NCBI GenBank assembly: GCA_030141605.1
Contig: JAQGDQ010000188.1
Coordinates: 326,001 to 390,000, forward strand
DNA: 64,000 nt
Direction: 5' to 3'
Origin: Tubiluchus corallicola
Lineage: Eukaryota; Priapulida; Priapulimorpha; Priapulimorphida; Tubiluchidae
Shown: in pieces, positions 28,138 through 39,579 of the stretch
Position numbering within the stretch: position 1 is the first letter of the stretch
Layout of the letters: each line of letters starts with the position of its first letter
Notes under the pieces: model-generated
Told to the model about the DNA's origin: nothing
Databases searched by the model: none
The model's input: the letters and a program-made list of their open reading frames with translations, nothing else
Translations under genes and position numbers: made by a program

Positions 28138-30576
28138 AAATGGCCATTTAAACAAAGAATATGTTATTATTAACAGCTGCTTAGTAAACAGGATAACAAA
28201 ATTATGAAGGAATCGAATTCGAACTAAAAAAACATTCGATGATCACCCCGAATAAGCACGTGAGTGTCTGAGTAAGTCTGTATAAAAAACAACATTTTTA
28301 ATAGTTCCTGAAAATTTGATGGCAATCGGCCTATGCATGGGTCTGATATTTCATTTTTTAGCTAATATTTAACTAAATAGACACAGTTTTGTACTGAAAC
28401 ATTTTGTGTGAATAAATTTTAGGAACAGCAGTATAGCACAAGTAGCTGTATAGATGTGCATTGCCTACGTGGTTAGGCCCTTCATTTGTTAATTAGCCTT
28501 AGGCCTGTGAACTTTTAATCCACTTCTGCATCTAGGGACGAGTTAAAAAAGCAATGCAAGTGTGTAATTTCACTATTTGCAGTCCTATGAATTTTCAGAT
28601 CAGTTTTTCATTTTTGCTGTTTTATTATTTCTCATTTTTATAAATGATATTACTGACTGTTTCCCCTTGTTCAAGTGACCTTTTATTTGTGACTGAATTT
28701 AAGCCTATTGCCCAATCTTGGTTGAGGTAATAGGTTTAATGGTTAAAGAAACCATGTATTTTTTAAATGATCTCAATGAAATTAAACCTTTCAATGCCAG
28801 GAAACGGCAAACCTGGAGATTTTCCAACCATATAATTTCAAATCGCAAATGCAAAACCTTGTTATGATCTCCCTGGCACCAAAATTTTTTCTCAAAAAAA
28901 GGTTAAACTGATGTAGTTTAATGTTAAAACAATTTTGTAGTAACTTCAATGTTGTTAGTTAACTAAGAACAGCAGAATAGCATCACATGTTTGCTAAATT
29001 TGATTGTTAAACATGATTATTAAACTGGCTGGATGTGATGGTATTCCAAACAGGTTTCAAAATAAAAGTTTTGTATTTTTTAGTTTTATTCAGTAAAACA
29101 AAACAGAATTGCTTATCTTTTTATTTACTGTAAGTACAAGCAAGTAAGAAATGCAATTCTGAAATAAAAATTTAAAATCAAGTTTCGGTTGTACTTGAAA
29201 TAACTAGATGACATGTATCGAGATAAGCCTCCCACTTATGAAGCTTACAACTGAAATTTCTTGCTTTCGCATATAAGAAAGTAAATGTATTTACATTATG
29301 CTTAGTATTAGAGCAAAGGGCCTGCTGTCAGTTGTTATGATTTGTCAGTAAGCCCACCTTGGAATTAACAAATTTGCTTGTTGCTGGCAAGTTCCATGTA
29401 GAAACAATTGTAGCATGTAGACCGTATAACTTGCATAACTAATTTGCTAATGACTTCAATTTGATAGTGCTTCAAGCTATCTATTGATATTCCTCTTGAA
29501 GCGAGTAAAATTGTAGTTCCAGAAAAACTGTTTTACTTTTTGTAGAGAATCGCCAAAAGAAATTAGAAAGTGGAAAAAGAAACAGGCCGAGTAGAAGAAA
29601 ATTTTGTAAAATTTACTGAATTACAAGATGTGTGACTGCAGCTTATGTTATATAAGCTGTAACTCTGCAATTGTCTTATGTGTTGGCAAATGCATACTTG
29701 GAAATGCATCTAATATTTAATAGTATAACTTACCCACACCGCAAAGCGCTAGGTATCACAGTATGTTTGGCTAACACTTGTAGTCTGTGCATACAGAAGT
29801 TCACATAGGCTGGGTGTTTAATGGCTCCTAGCTGTGATCTCAATACTAGAAGCCATTCACTATGTGAAAGATCTGTGGGCTTTCTGTCCACTCTGTCGCT
29901 TCTATGGTCTTTAATAATAGCCTGCACTCAAAAGCCTGCCTCTATTTGATATTTTGAAAAACAGATATTTTGTGGTTCTTAAATTGCTGATTAAAATCTT
30001 ACTGCAGATTAAATTGACGCCTAACATAGTACTAAAACCAATCATTGATTCAATTTGAAGATTGTTGTTTAATCATGTATGACCCAATTATCAACACTAG
30101 TAATCATTCTGTCATCACTCATGTCTTTTCCCATATGAGTAAACTCAGACAATATGTCTCAAGACAAACTCAGACAGAGACTTGAGGATTTTGTTATTGA
30201 AGTGTTTATTGATGCAAAAATGTCTTCCATGATTGAAATAATTTAAAATTTTATGTTATATTTGAAAAAGTTTATATTTTAGTGGGTTAAAACATTTTGT
30301 CTGTACTTCAATTACTTGTATTTGTTTGCCATTGAGCTTATCAGCTACTAAATTGATGACTTTATAAGTAACAACAAAAAGCAGTTGCTGTGCATATCTA
30401 GGCGAACCCACAGGCAATAGCCAAGAATGTTTTTAAATGATGAGAACTTTTTTGTTCTAATATTCATTTATTGTTGCTTTCAGATATCCTTTGTGCACGT
30501 ACATTTACTTTGAACTAGAGGAAGATGAAGAAAGACTTCTTGTAAGGAATTTTGACAAGCTGTAGCCATTGTTCAT

Positions 30577-32658
30577 GTGTATGCATACACTTTCAACGCT
30601 GTACTAATGACATATGTTGGATTAACTTCTATCGGTTCTGTATCACATATAATGCCTATAGCACCACCTTCAAACAGCAGAGGACTGGGGATGTCAAAAT
30701 ACACAAGCTCTTCTTCTGGAAAGTCCTATAAATCGGGATACACTTCAAGTTATACAGGAAAACCACCACCGACTACAAGTCATTCATACACCAGCAGCAA
30801 TACCTACCGAACTGCCGCAAGTGGTATCTATAGCAGTGGTCGATTAAAAGGTTTAGCGTCTTCGGAAAGAAAAGCTTCGGATTCACGTGATATGGGCTAC
30901 CTTAAGCGAGAACCTATGTATTCAACAAGAACTCTAAGTAATAGCTTGCCTGACTATTCAAGAAAGCCACCAATACCAAGAGATTATAGTGTATCCACTG
31001 CTTTTTCAGGTAGTAGTCGTTTTCTGCACCAAAACAGCGACACAAGCAGACGACGGAATTCTGTAAGTTCAGTATATACACCATACAGTAGCCAGAAATC
31101 GTCATCGAATATTAGCAACATAAGTAGTAACTTAGATAAACTCACACTTAATGAAGATGCTAGTGCAAGAAGGTTATCTGAAAATAGATCCTACAAATGG
31201 GAAAGTGGCTATAGGTCACTTACTCCCACTCGATTTCCGTCCACTTCCCATAGTAATAATGCTCACCTGCCATCTCTCACTGGACATTCTGCTATCAGTC
31301 CATCGAGAAGACATTCTCTATTGCACGAACGAGAAATTGATAGCGATTATGTTAGTGAACGTCTTCGATCTCGTGCTCTCAGTTCTGATCGTGATAGCGA
31401 TTATGACACTCACCCTGTTGGTTCATACTTTAGGGAAAAGAAAGATATAGCAAAGGCTTCTATAGGTAACAGCATCGACAATAAAAAGTTAAGCAGCAGT
31501 TCAACTAACACTGATGATATTTCAGTCAATGCAACTTCTAATCTAGATAGTCCTGCCCGCAAATCATCTAGCTCTTTGATCATTTCGGATGCTTTAAGCA
31601 ATAAGGTTTCATCTTCTAGTCACACTGCGGCAGGACTAGTTGGTTTAAAAAATCTTGGTAATACATGCTACATGAATTCAATTTTGCAGTGTCTGAGTAA
31701 TACTAAGCCATTACTTGAGTATTGCATTAAGGAAAATTATGACATTAACAGTTCAAGTTCACAGAAAGGTGCTATCATCAGAGCATTTTCAAGTTTACTA
31801 CAGTCACTTTGGAAAGATGGGCCTAGCTCAATGGGTGCCAGTCCTAATAACTTTAAGTCGGTTTTTCAGAAGTTTGCACCAAGGTTTGCTGGTTACAGTC
31901 AACAGGATGCACAGGAATTTTTACGATATTTGTTACAGGGTTTGCATGACGATATTAATCGAGTAAAATATAGACCCAAAGCCTCTACTTGTGAAGATAA
32001 TGATTACATGAGTGATAGTCAAAAGGCTGCGACTGCATGGAAAAAGTATCTTACATATGATGATAGCAAAATTGTTGATCTCTTCGTCGGTCAGCTGAAA
32101 AGCACTTTGCGTTGCTGTGTTTGCGGATACTCCTCTGTCACATTTGATCCTTTCTGGGATCTCTCAGTTCCAATACCAAAAGGCTCAACTGAGGTAAATT
32201 TGAAAGAATGTCTAAATTTGTTCACTAGAGAAGAAATACTTGATGGAGATGAGAGACCGATGTGTGCCAAATGTAAATCAAGACAAAGATGCACGAAGAC
32301 CTTTTCGGTCTATAAATTGCCAAAAATTCTAGTCATTCACTTGAAGCGCTTTGCAATGCAAAAGTACAGGGCTAAATTAACAACAGTGGTAAATTTTCCC
32401 ACTGGCACATTTGACATGGGTTCTTTCTGTGCAGATGGTAAATTTCTACACAATGCAAGGTACTCATTATATGCTGTGTGTAACCATACAGGTTCTACCC
32501 ATTCTGGCCATTATACTGCCTATTGCAAACAGCCTTATAATGACGAATGGCATGATTTTAACGATTCACGAGTGTCTCCAGTTGCAGTTCACAACCTTGT
32601 GTCATCAATGGCTTATGTGTTGTTTTATGAATTGCATGGATCCCAGTATGGTGATTAA
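30577..32658 (+). CDS. USP2: USP2-like ubiquitin carboxyl-terminal hydrolase, intronless CDS
   Basis: One uninterrupted 693-codon frame. Residues ~1-350 are Ser/Tyr/Arg-rich and unstructured, as in the USP2 N terminus. The USP catalytic domain spans ~353-687. The Cys box GLKNLGNTCYMNSILQCLSN places the nucleophile at C364. QQDAQEFLRYLLQGLHDD is the QQD box. Two CxxC pairs (CCVCGYSS; MCAKCKSRQRC) are the zinc-binding fingers. The His box is HSGHYTAYC (H645) and the third catalytic residue is N662 in HDFNDS. FVGQLKS, FDPFWDLSVPIP and ILVIHLKRF match human USP2 closely, so USP2 is preferred over USP21. The start is uncertain: 30577 is the first in-frame ATG, but 30652 or 30691 could be used. A strong acceptor (TTTCAG before 30484) suggests the 5' UTR is spliced. 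USP2 removes ubiquitin from substrates, including cell-cycle and clock proteins in vertebrates. Confidence 0.95.
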   Translation: MYAYTFNAVLMTYVGLTSIGSVSHIMPIAPPSNSRGLGMSKYTSSSSGKSYKSGYTSSYTGKPPPTTSHSYTSSNTYRTAASGIYSSGRLKGLASSERKASDSRDMGYLKREPMYSTRTLSNSLPDYSRKPPIPRDYSVSTAFSGSSRFLHQNSDTSRRRNSVSSVYTPYSSQKSSSNISNISSNLDKLTLNEDASARRLSENRSYKWESGYRSLTPTRFPSTSHSNNAHLPSLTGHSAISPSRRHSLLHEREIDSDYVSERLRSRALSSDRDSDYDTHPVGSYFREKKDIAKASIGNSIDNKKLSSSSTNTDDISVNATSNLDSPARKSSSSLIISDALSNKVSSSSHTAAGLVGLKNLGNTCYMNSILQCLSNTKPLLEYCIKENYDINSSSSQKGAIIRAFSSLLQSLWKDGPSSMGASPNNFKSVFQKFAPRFAGYSQQDAQEFLRYLLQGLHDDINRVKYRPKASTCEDNDYMSDSQKAATAWKKYLTYDDSKIVDLFVGQLKSTLRCCVCGYSSVTFDPFWDLSVPIPKGSTEVNLKECLNLFTREEILDGDERPMCAKCKSRQRCTKTFSVYKLPKILVIHLKRFAMQKYRAKLTTVVNFPTGTFDMGSFCADGKFLHNARYSLYAVCNHTGSTHSGHYTAYCKQPYNDEWHDFNDSRVSPVAVHNLVSSMAYVLFYELHGSQYGD

Positions 32659-32689
32659 CAATGGAAAACATAGAAGCATAAGCCTGCTT

Positions 32690-32855
32690 AAATGCATATT
32701 ATGAACAGATATGCTAAAGCTACTTAGCAACATATGCACTGCATAAAATGCATGTTATGAATAAATATGTTAGAGCTACTTAGCAACATATGCATTGCAC
32801 AAATGCATATTATGAATAGATATGCAAAAGCTGCTTCTCAACATATGCACTGCAG
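32690..32855. repeat. Three tandem ~55 bp repeats in the USP2 3' UTR
   Basis: Units begin at about 32690, 32746 and 32801 (period 55-56 bp). Each reads roughly AAATGCATATTATGAA then AGATATG, then AAGCTACTTAGCAACATATG and CACTGCA. Divergence is low. The palindromes ATGCAT and CATATG recur in each copy. The array begins about 30 nt after the stop codon. Confidence 0.9.
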
Positions 32856-33918
32856 GCGCTTCATAACAAGTTACTTTTTGTACTACTGTCAGATCATTTA
32901 GCTGTTGCATGTTCACAAAAATCACTTTTTGAAATCTACTGCCTTGTTTTTGTTTTTCTTGCAAGGTACTTAAATACTCAGTTTTAAGCACTATGCCATT
33001 ATTTTACTGTAGTAACTTTGTAAATAGCACGTTCACAGCATTGACATTTTACAGTGATTTCACATTTTTGTAGGTGGAATCTCATCTATCTGCTTTTCTG
33101 TGACATTATTTTAACTGTGACGTATAGTTAAATATTGCTATGGCTTTAACAATTACTCCATTTATTTATTAGTTTACTAATGTTTCATTTTATCATTATA
33201 TTTTGTGTATGATTTGGTTATTTGTTAGTTTATTATTTGCAGTACCTGTACTATTATTTTGCCTTGTCTACAAAATACTTCAAAGGTTGCTTTACATATT
33301 ATTTATTTACTACGGTTCTTTAACTTATTAAGCTTACATATTTTATGCTAATAGTGAACGAGTAACACCAAGTGTCGTGAAACTTCATAGTGGTAGAAAC
33401 TTCACGTCATGCTAATTATAATAATATCTATTTCAAATAGTCATGTACATGTTGCTTTCTAGTCATAAGATTCCAAACAAACTAGGTGATATACTTTTAT
33501 ATTCAAAACAGTGCAATACATTGTTATTTTAGGAGGTATTGTTATGCAAGACTTTCCACATCTTTGTAGTCAGCAATAAAATTACGTACAACAGTATCAA
33601 ATCTTTTGTGTAGCAATGCAGTCTCATTTTGTGTTGTTGCCAACCCACCACCTTAAACGTGCATTATTATTTATTCCGCATGCTGCACAGGTCATTAACA
33701 GGCTGTCTTACTGTTAGATTATTAGAATTATACTCAAATTATCACAGAATTGGCATTCGAGTGCAAGTAGTACAGTATCACTGTGCATTAGTTATATCTT
33801 GGTTATATTTCCATTTTCCCAACTTCTATCTCATTAGTTGCTTATTACATATAAGTGAAGCACTATAAGTTGCTGGGTGATGTGTTATAACATTATATTA
33901 TAGGATTGTTGAATATTT

Positions 33919-33924
33919 AATAAA
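33919..33924 (+). terminator. Candidate USP2 polyadenylation signal AATAAA
   Basis: AATAAA at 33919-33924, and an earlier one at 33575-33580, lie 0.9-1.3 kb after the stop. Either could be used. They precede the converging eIF1 3' end. Confidence 0.4.
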
Positions 33925-34315
33925 AATGTTATCTAACAAGTTCTTATGCTATTTTATGTTAAAAATCATAATCGCAGTCATTAACTGGGAGACTCGCTGG
34001 CAAGGCATCAAAAACAAGGAAAGACAATGTGTAAGCTCTTTTTACGTAATCCCACAACGAAATTTTTTGCTATAAATGATGTTTCAACAACACGCTCGTT
34101 CTTCTCTTCAGATCACTATAAAAACGTTTTTGTCAATAATAACTATGGGAATTGCTTGACTTTTGACATAAATGAATTAATAGTGTGTATTAATAGTGTG
34201 TGTAAGCTTGTTATTATTGTACAAGAATATACTAAACAACTGCCAGAATCTGCACAAAAATCGGACACAAGAAACTGAAATAACTAAGGCTTTTTGCCAA
34301 TATTTTCATCTTCAT

Positions 34316-34321
34316 TTTATT
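34316..34321 (-). terminator. Candidate eIF1 polyadenylation signal (AATAAA on the minus strand)
   Basis: TTTATT on the + strand lies about 720 nt past the eIF1 stop at 35040. Not confirmed by a cleavage site. Confidence 0.35.
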
Positions 34322-35039
34322 TGACACTGTACAAAAAGTACACAGCAGTAACTTTAAAAGTAACACATAAAAATGTTTACCTACATAACTACATTATGGT
34401 CTGTACTTAGTATCTGGTTATTTATTTAAGGGTGAACTTCACTGCAAACATAAGCCTTATCTAGAAACTGAAATAATTCAATGATCAGTGGATTAAACCA
34501 ACATCAAAAACAAAATGTTGAATTATGGGCATTTTCAACTGCTATAATGAATCTAACATCCACGTCGTAAAGAATTGCAAGAAATAAATGTAACTGACAG
34601 GATTAAATTTCCAATGTCATAAACTGCAAAGTATTACACATGTTTTGTGTTTTGCACCAATTCATGTGGCAATATTATAAAGAAAACAAATACAATTTTA
34701 ATGAAGTTTCTCAAACTAATACCTGATTAGCATTAAAACAAAAAAATGTACTGCAAACAACAAAATTTAAAAACTACATGACTGAAACACAAAACCAGGC
34801 AGATGTATACACAATGAAACTTAGAATACTGTAAAAAATTTACATTTTTAGATATCAGTACAGATTAAACACAGGTTTACAGATCATAGTGAAAACGTCT
34901 ACTTGACACAAATACATACTAGCTCTTACAAATCATAAAACCAGTGAAAATGATCAGCAGGAATCAAAGTTGGTTAATTTTCATAAACATAACCTAAAAT
35001 TCTAAAAACTAACGTATTTCACCAATTTCTTCTCAACAA

Positions 35040-38000
35040 TTAGAAGCCGTGCACCTTCAACTGATCTGGTTTGGCGATGCCAACCTTTGTGAGGAACTGA
35101 CATATATTATTTCTTTGATCACCCTGCAGTTGAATAACCTCACCATACTCTGGATGCTCGACTACTGTACCATTGCATGCAAACTCCTTCCATAAAAAAA
35201 ACGATCTCATTATTACAACTATGTATGTAGTTGAGTTATTAAAAAACTAATTTAGAAAGTAGATACAAATGATAAATTTTTAAAAAAATTGCAGGCTGCA
35301 GTGAATTTTGCAATCAGTGAACTACACACTGTGACTCTACAAGAAAGTATGTCACTTCAAACAAATAACAGGAAGACAGAATTTACATTCCAAATTTGAT
35401 CGCCATTCAATGCAAAAACATTTTTTTAATTTAAAAACCAAATATTTGAAGCTGTAGCTGATCAAAATGATTTTTCACTAGAAACTCAACGAACTGTTTA
35501 GTTTGCTTGATCCAGCATTTCGATCAGGTATAGCAGTATATCAGAAAAACTGTGTACTGTCCCGTGTCGGCTCAATTATTTCCTGTAACATCTGGAAAAC
35601 TCAACTTACCGGGTTACAACGTACAACTTAAGAGGTTTATAAATGAACTATTTTCAAGTTTGTACTGTATTCTTTGCACGTTGCATTAGGTTTTTCCGTT
35701 AACTCGGCTCAACTGAGGAGCAATTACAGTAAACAACCCGTCTGGCTCAATTTAGTAGTAATACAACATATTCTTTGTGTGACTCAATCCAACAGCTTGA
35801 CAAATGCCTTATTCTTGATTCAACCCAGCTCAGCACTATTTGTAGTGACTCGTTTCGGCAAATTAGAGGCTAGTTGTATCACTACTAGGTGGTTTTTGTC
35901 ATTGTTTTAACTTCTAATTTAACCAAACCACGATAACATATTTATTAAAAAAAATCACCAATAGTTTCACGTGGAAATTTACAAAGATACAGTCAAACAA
36001 GCACTGCATAGCATTTATTTAAAATCACACATATTAGGTACAGTAACAGGCAGAGACAAACACTCAAGCATATGCAACATATAAGGGGCTGAGAACTTTG
36101 CTGCTACCCAATCACCAGGTACCAGTAGGCCTAAAATTCTTAGCAAAACGTATTTCACATTTTACCTTTTTACATGACTTGACAATCTTCTTTTTGTCGT
36201 AGTCGTCGGAAATTCCTTGCACCGTAGTCAGTGTTTTTCTACCGTTTCGCTGCTGTATTCGAATGTGTATGAGTCCCGCTTGGGCTCCAACTTGATCACC
36301 CTTTACTGCATCAGCAAAAGGGTCTGTAAAAAACATATCTTTACGTAAGCAAGGAACAATTACTACTTGCTCTGCACATTATTGATACATACTTGCAGGC
36401 AGGCAGAGTTATTAACATGCAACAGTGATATTTTAATTGATTACCTAATACCTAAGTCCTCACTTAATGACCCCCTGTTTAGCAACGTTTAGTTTTAACG
36501 ACATTAAACATTTGACACCTTTTTCACTTAACGAATGCATGTTTCATTTTAAAGACAATTTTTTACTTTGCTCGAAGCCAGTTTTTATTTTATCAACTAC
36601 TTTTTTACCTTGATGCATTAAAACAGTACGTGTTGCATTATTCTGTTGTAAAACTGTTGCATAGACTTTAATGTTAACGAAACAGAAATGGCTAGCTAGG
36701 TAAGTAAGACATATTGGTAGTTTCAAGCAAGCAGAACTAAATTAATCAGCAGAAACACAAGTAACACTGGTAAAACATTTAATTTATATGATTTAAACAG
36801 CACTGGTTTTTGCATCTGCAATTATTTTACGTTACTTTATACAGAAATCTTGCTTCATTTAACGATGTTTCACTTAACGTCGCATTTTGCTAGAACGGAT
36901 TAGCGTTTCGTCAAGTGAGGACTTACTGTACCTAAAATATCTACACTGACTGTAAAGTATCCATGTTAGCCGAATACAAAAATTTTAACTGATGCGAGCG
37001 ATGCAATGCAATTTTTTTAGCAATGTGAGAGGTGTTAAGTAGGCGCAGTTTACTGCGACAAAATCATGTGCATGCTGGCCATAATTTACAAGCATCACCG
37101 TGGAGATAGGTAAGTGTAAGATATTTTAGTTTTGTGACAGCTGATTGTCTAAACATCTAAACACTAATTTACAAGGAGTCAATTTTTTTATCGTGTATGC
37201 TTCAACGACAGCAAAATGTCTAGTGGTGCAGCCCATGATCACGAAGTGCTGCTGTTCTTTTTATATTCAAATAAAGAAACTAAAAATTAGAGAGGTTTAT
37301 AAGCTGTCAGTTTAACATTTATCCTTCGACGGTAAAGCAGTTAGTATTTCATATACTAGCACTAGCAGTTTATGACAGTATAGGCCTGTTGAAACTAAAC
37401 TATATTTACGTACTTCAAAACTGACATATTAATTAGTATAACAGCTCCAGTAGTATTAAAATTGTTAAAGAAGTTACATCCTGCTATATTATCGGGTCCT
37501 GATAACTTTAGTCCCCCCCGAGTGTTGCAGGAACTGAGGAATGAGTTGGCTGATCCACTTACTCACATTTTTCACAAGTTATTATCATTCAGAGTAGTCC
37601 CTACAGATTGGAAGCATACAAATGTCACCCCTATCTTTAACAAAGGTCAATAATATCTTTGTTCAAACTACCGTCCTATTAGCCTAACTAGAGTTGTACC
37701 TAAAATTATGGTACATAATATTTGCAGCTCTCTCATGCATCATGCTGATAGGCATAATATACTTTATCAATTACATGGTTTTTGCCCCCATCGGTCATAT
37801 GAAACACAACTGATCAAACTGGTCAACGATATAGCAACAAACATGCAGCTAGGATTACAGACAGACCTTTGTGTGCTTGACTTCTCCAAAGGATTTTCAT
37901 AAGGTAAGCCAAAGGTGTTTAACGGAGAAACTTTACTCGTATGGTGTTGTTGGTATGGTGAACACCTGGATAGGGAACTTCCTGAGTGATCAAACTCAGT

Positions 38001-39144
38001 CTATGTGGTGCCTCTTCGACTAGAGCCTCTGTTAAATCTGGAGTTCCTCAAAAACCCATACTTGGGCCATGCCTATTCCTATTTCACATAAACGACATCG
38101 GCAGAGGTTTGTGGTCTAAAGTGTACCTGTTTTCTGAACTGTCTTACTTAGCAGTAAAGAATGAAAAAGATACTAGAATGCCAAAAGAGGGTCTGGATAA
38201 TCTTGTAGCATAGTCAAGCAAAAGGAACATGGAATTTCGTCCTGACAAGTGCATGGTCATCAGTACAACAAGGAAAAGGAACCAGTGAGACACCAATATA
38301 TGCATCAGGGACATCTGCTAAAGCATGTAGACTCGGTCAAGTACCTTGATGTCGATATCTCTCGTGATCTCAGGTGGACAAACCACACAGATCAGATTAC
38401 ATGTAAATCTAACTCTACACTAGGCTTTATACTTTATGTTGAATTCAACAATATACTGATTAAAAAACGAGCATACATGAGCCTCGTATGCCTGACACTT
38501 GAGTACAGCCAGACTGTTTGAGATTCACACACCGTCGGTTTAGTAACAAAGCTGGAATCAGTTCAGAGAAGAGCTGCAAGATTTTCCTTGCTACAGGAGA
38601 ACATCAAGTGTGACTGCCATGATGACAGAGCTGAACAGGTGCTCACCAGCCAAGTGGCACAATATGGCTAGGCTCAACCACCTGATTGCTGTCGACATGT
38701 CTCTCCAGCCAAAATGTCACACTATTCCTTCACGTACGAAGAACTCATTTGCATACAACATACTACATTCTTCTACAATTATCACTTTCACTCTTTTTCC
38801 ACATACACCGGAAGGCAATCGAACAACTACATCTCAATCCGTTCAGGAGTGCCACACACTCGATCTAAACTGGATTAAAGTACTCCAACGCATGTAGATT
38901 GCGGTGTAGGGTAGGTGAAAGCCCCTGCCTTGAGGAGCTTGGGGATCATTTTTACCTTTTTTTTAATGCACCACTGTGAACTATTTTTTATTTGCAATGA
39001 ATGAACTTTCCACACTAACACGACATTTACAAGCTGAAAGCACAACCATGTGTTAGACAATTAGACTAGAGCCTTCAATTTGAAGAAGTTAACGCATTAT
39101 CATGAAGAAAACTTACCAAAAGCTTCTAAATTCTGGATGGACAT
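35040..39144 (-). CDS. EIF1: Translation initiation factor eIF1 (SUI1 family)
   Basis: Minus-strand coding exons 39117-39144, 36166-36323 and 35040-35186 total 333 nt and encode 110 aa plus stop (human eIF1 113 aa). Exon 1 gives MSIQNLEAF and ends at GTAAGT. The D of DPFADAVKGD is split across the junction. Exon 2 carries the SUI1 core HIRIQQRNGRKTLTTVQGIS and DDYDKKKIVKSCKK. Exon 3 gives EFACNGTVVEHPEYGEV, IQLQGDQRNNICQFL and ends KPDQLKVHGF, identical or nearly so to animal eIF1. eIF1 binds near the P site of the 40S subunit, keeps the scanning complex open and enforces AUG selection. Intron 1 (about 2.8 kb) contains a dead LINE and a Tigger-like element. The ATG context is TTTGCATGTC, a weak Kozak match; eIF1 start codons are known to be weak for autoregulation. 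Confidence 0.97.
36451..36928. mobile_element. Non-autonomous Tigger/mariner-like element in eIF1 intron 1
   Basis: The right end, reverse-complemented, starts CAGTAAGTCCTCACTTGACG. The left end starts CCTAAGTCCTCACTTAATGA. Both are flanked by TA (36449-36450, 36929-36930). Interior motifs such as CACTTAACG recur near both ends, as in pogo/Tigger elements. No transposase frame is present in the ~478 bp. Confidence 0.8.
37440..38930 (+). mobile_element. Dead CR1/L2/Jockey-like LINE with reverse transcriptase remnants
   Basis: Broken frames on the + strand give a reverse transcriptase in order: SGPDNFSPPRVLQELRNELA and VVPTDWKHTNVTPIF (37462-37653), then CSNYRPISLT, HADRHNILYQLHGF, TDLCVLDFSKGF, SGVPQKPILGPCLFLFHIND (about 38039), EFRPDKCMVI near 38240, and KLESVQRRAARF near 38550. 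Stops (first at 37651) and frameshifts interrupt it. The catalytic F/Y-A-D-D box expected after SKVYLF near 38130 reads S-E-L instead, so the enzyme is inactive. It sits antisense to eIF1 within intron 1. The 5' endonuclease part is absent (5' truncation). Confidence 0.9.
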
Positions 39145-39579
39145 GCAAACAATGATAGTAAGCCGTTAATACGATGAGTGTTAACACACTTGTAAGAAAT
39201 TTTCTAGCAAATGTAGTGATTTTTTAATTCGACGCACACAACGCACAAAACACAAAACAGGAAAAATGGCTACCCCAACAAGCAGTATTGCGTCACAAAT
39301 TTGGTTTGCGTCGGTTTCAGTTTATTACCTATCGAATGAATCACGGAATGGGATTAGTGTTGACAAGACATGGGCACCTCATAGCAGTATAGTCTAGTTT
39401 TTTTGCTAGATTACTGCTGTATCTTTTTTATATATTGTGTATTGTGTATTTTTTATTTTAGAATTGTGTCTGCCCAATGTTTACAACAGATGTAATGGGT
39501 CTATTATTGAGATCTGCATATAGCAGAATCTTACTGGAAATCAACCATTTATTTTTTGTTCCTCCACTACGACAGTGAA

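Larger units (their letters stand above)
22492..30483. other. 8 kb gene-poor interval between divergent FAM133 and USP2
   Basis: No protein-coding gene is recognised. Contents I can support are a decayed LINE 3' half at 23150-24006 (- strand), an (AC)-rich tract near 27690-27710, and a 47 bp-arm foldback at 28024-28137. Blocks rich in ATCCG/CCGGA at 25090-25730 and 26310-26370 may be DNA-transposon remnants. Reading frames at 26618-26975 (-), 25372-25623 (+) and 29730-29927 (-) show no recognised domain. The promoters of FAM133 and USP2 and the USP2 5' UTR exon(s) presumably lie here but were not located. Confidence 0.55.
32659..35039. other. Convergent 3' interval between USP2 and eIF1
   Basis: It contains the USP2 3' UTR with its 55 bp repeats, polyadenylation signals on both strands, and AT-rich sequence. 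The frames at 33629-33868 and 34027-34278 show no domain or homology I recognise. Nothing else supportable. Confidence 0.6.

Noticed and set aside
39267-39404. 45-codon + strand frame just upstream of eIF1
   Set aside because: It is short, lacks homology and lies in the likely eIF1 promoter; its ATGGC may be a YY1-like motif.
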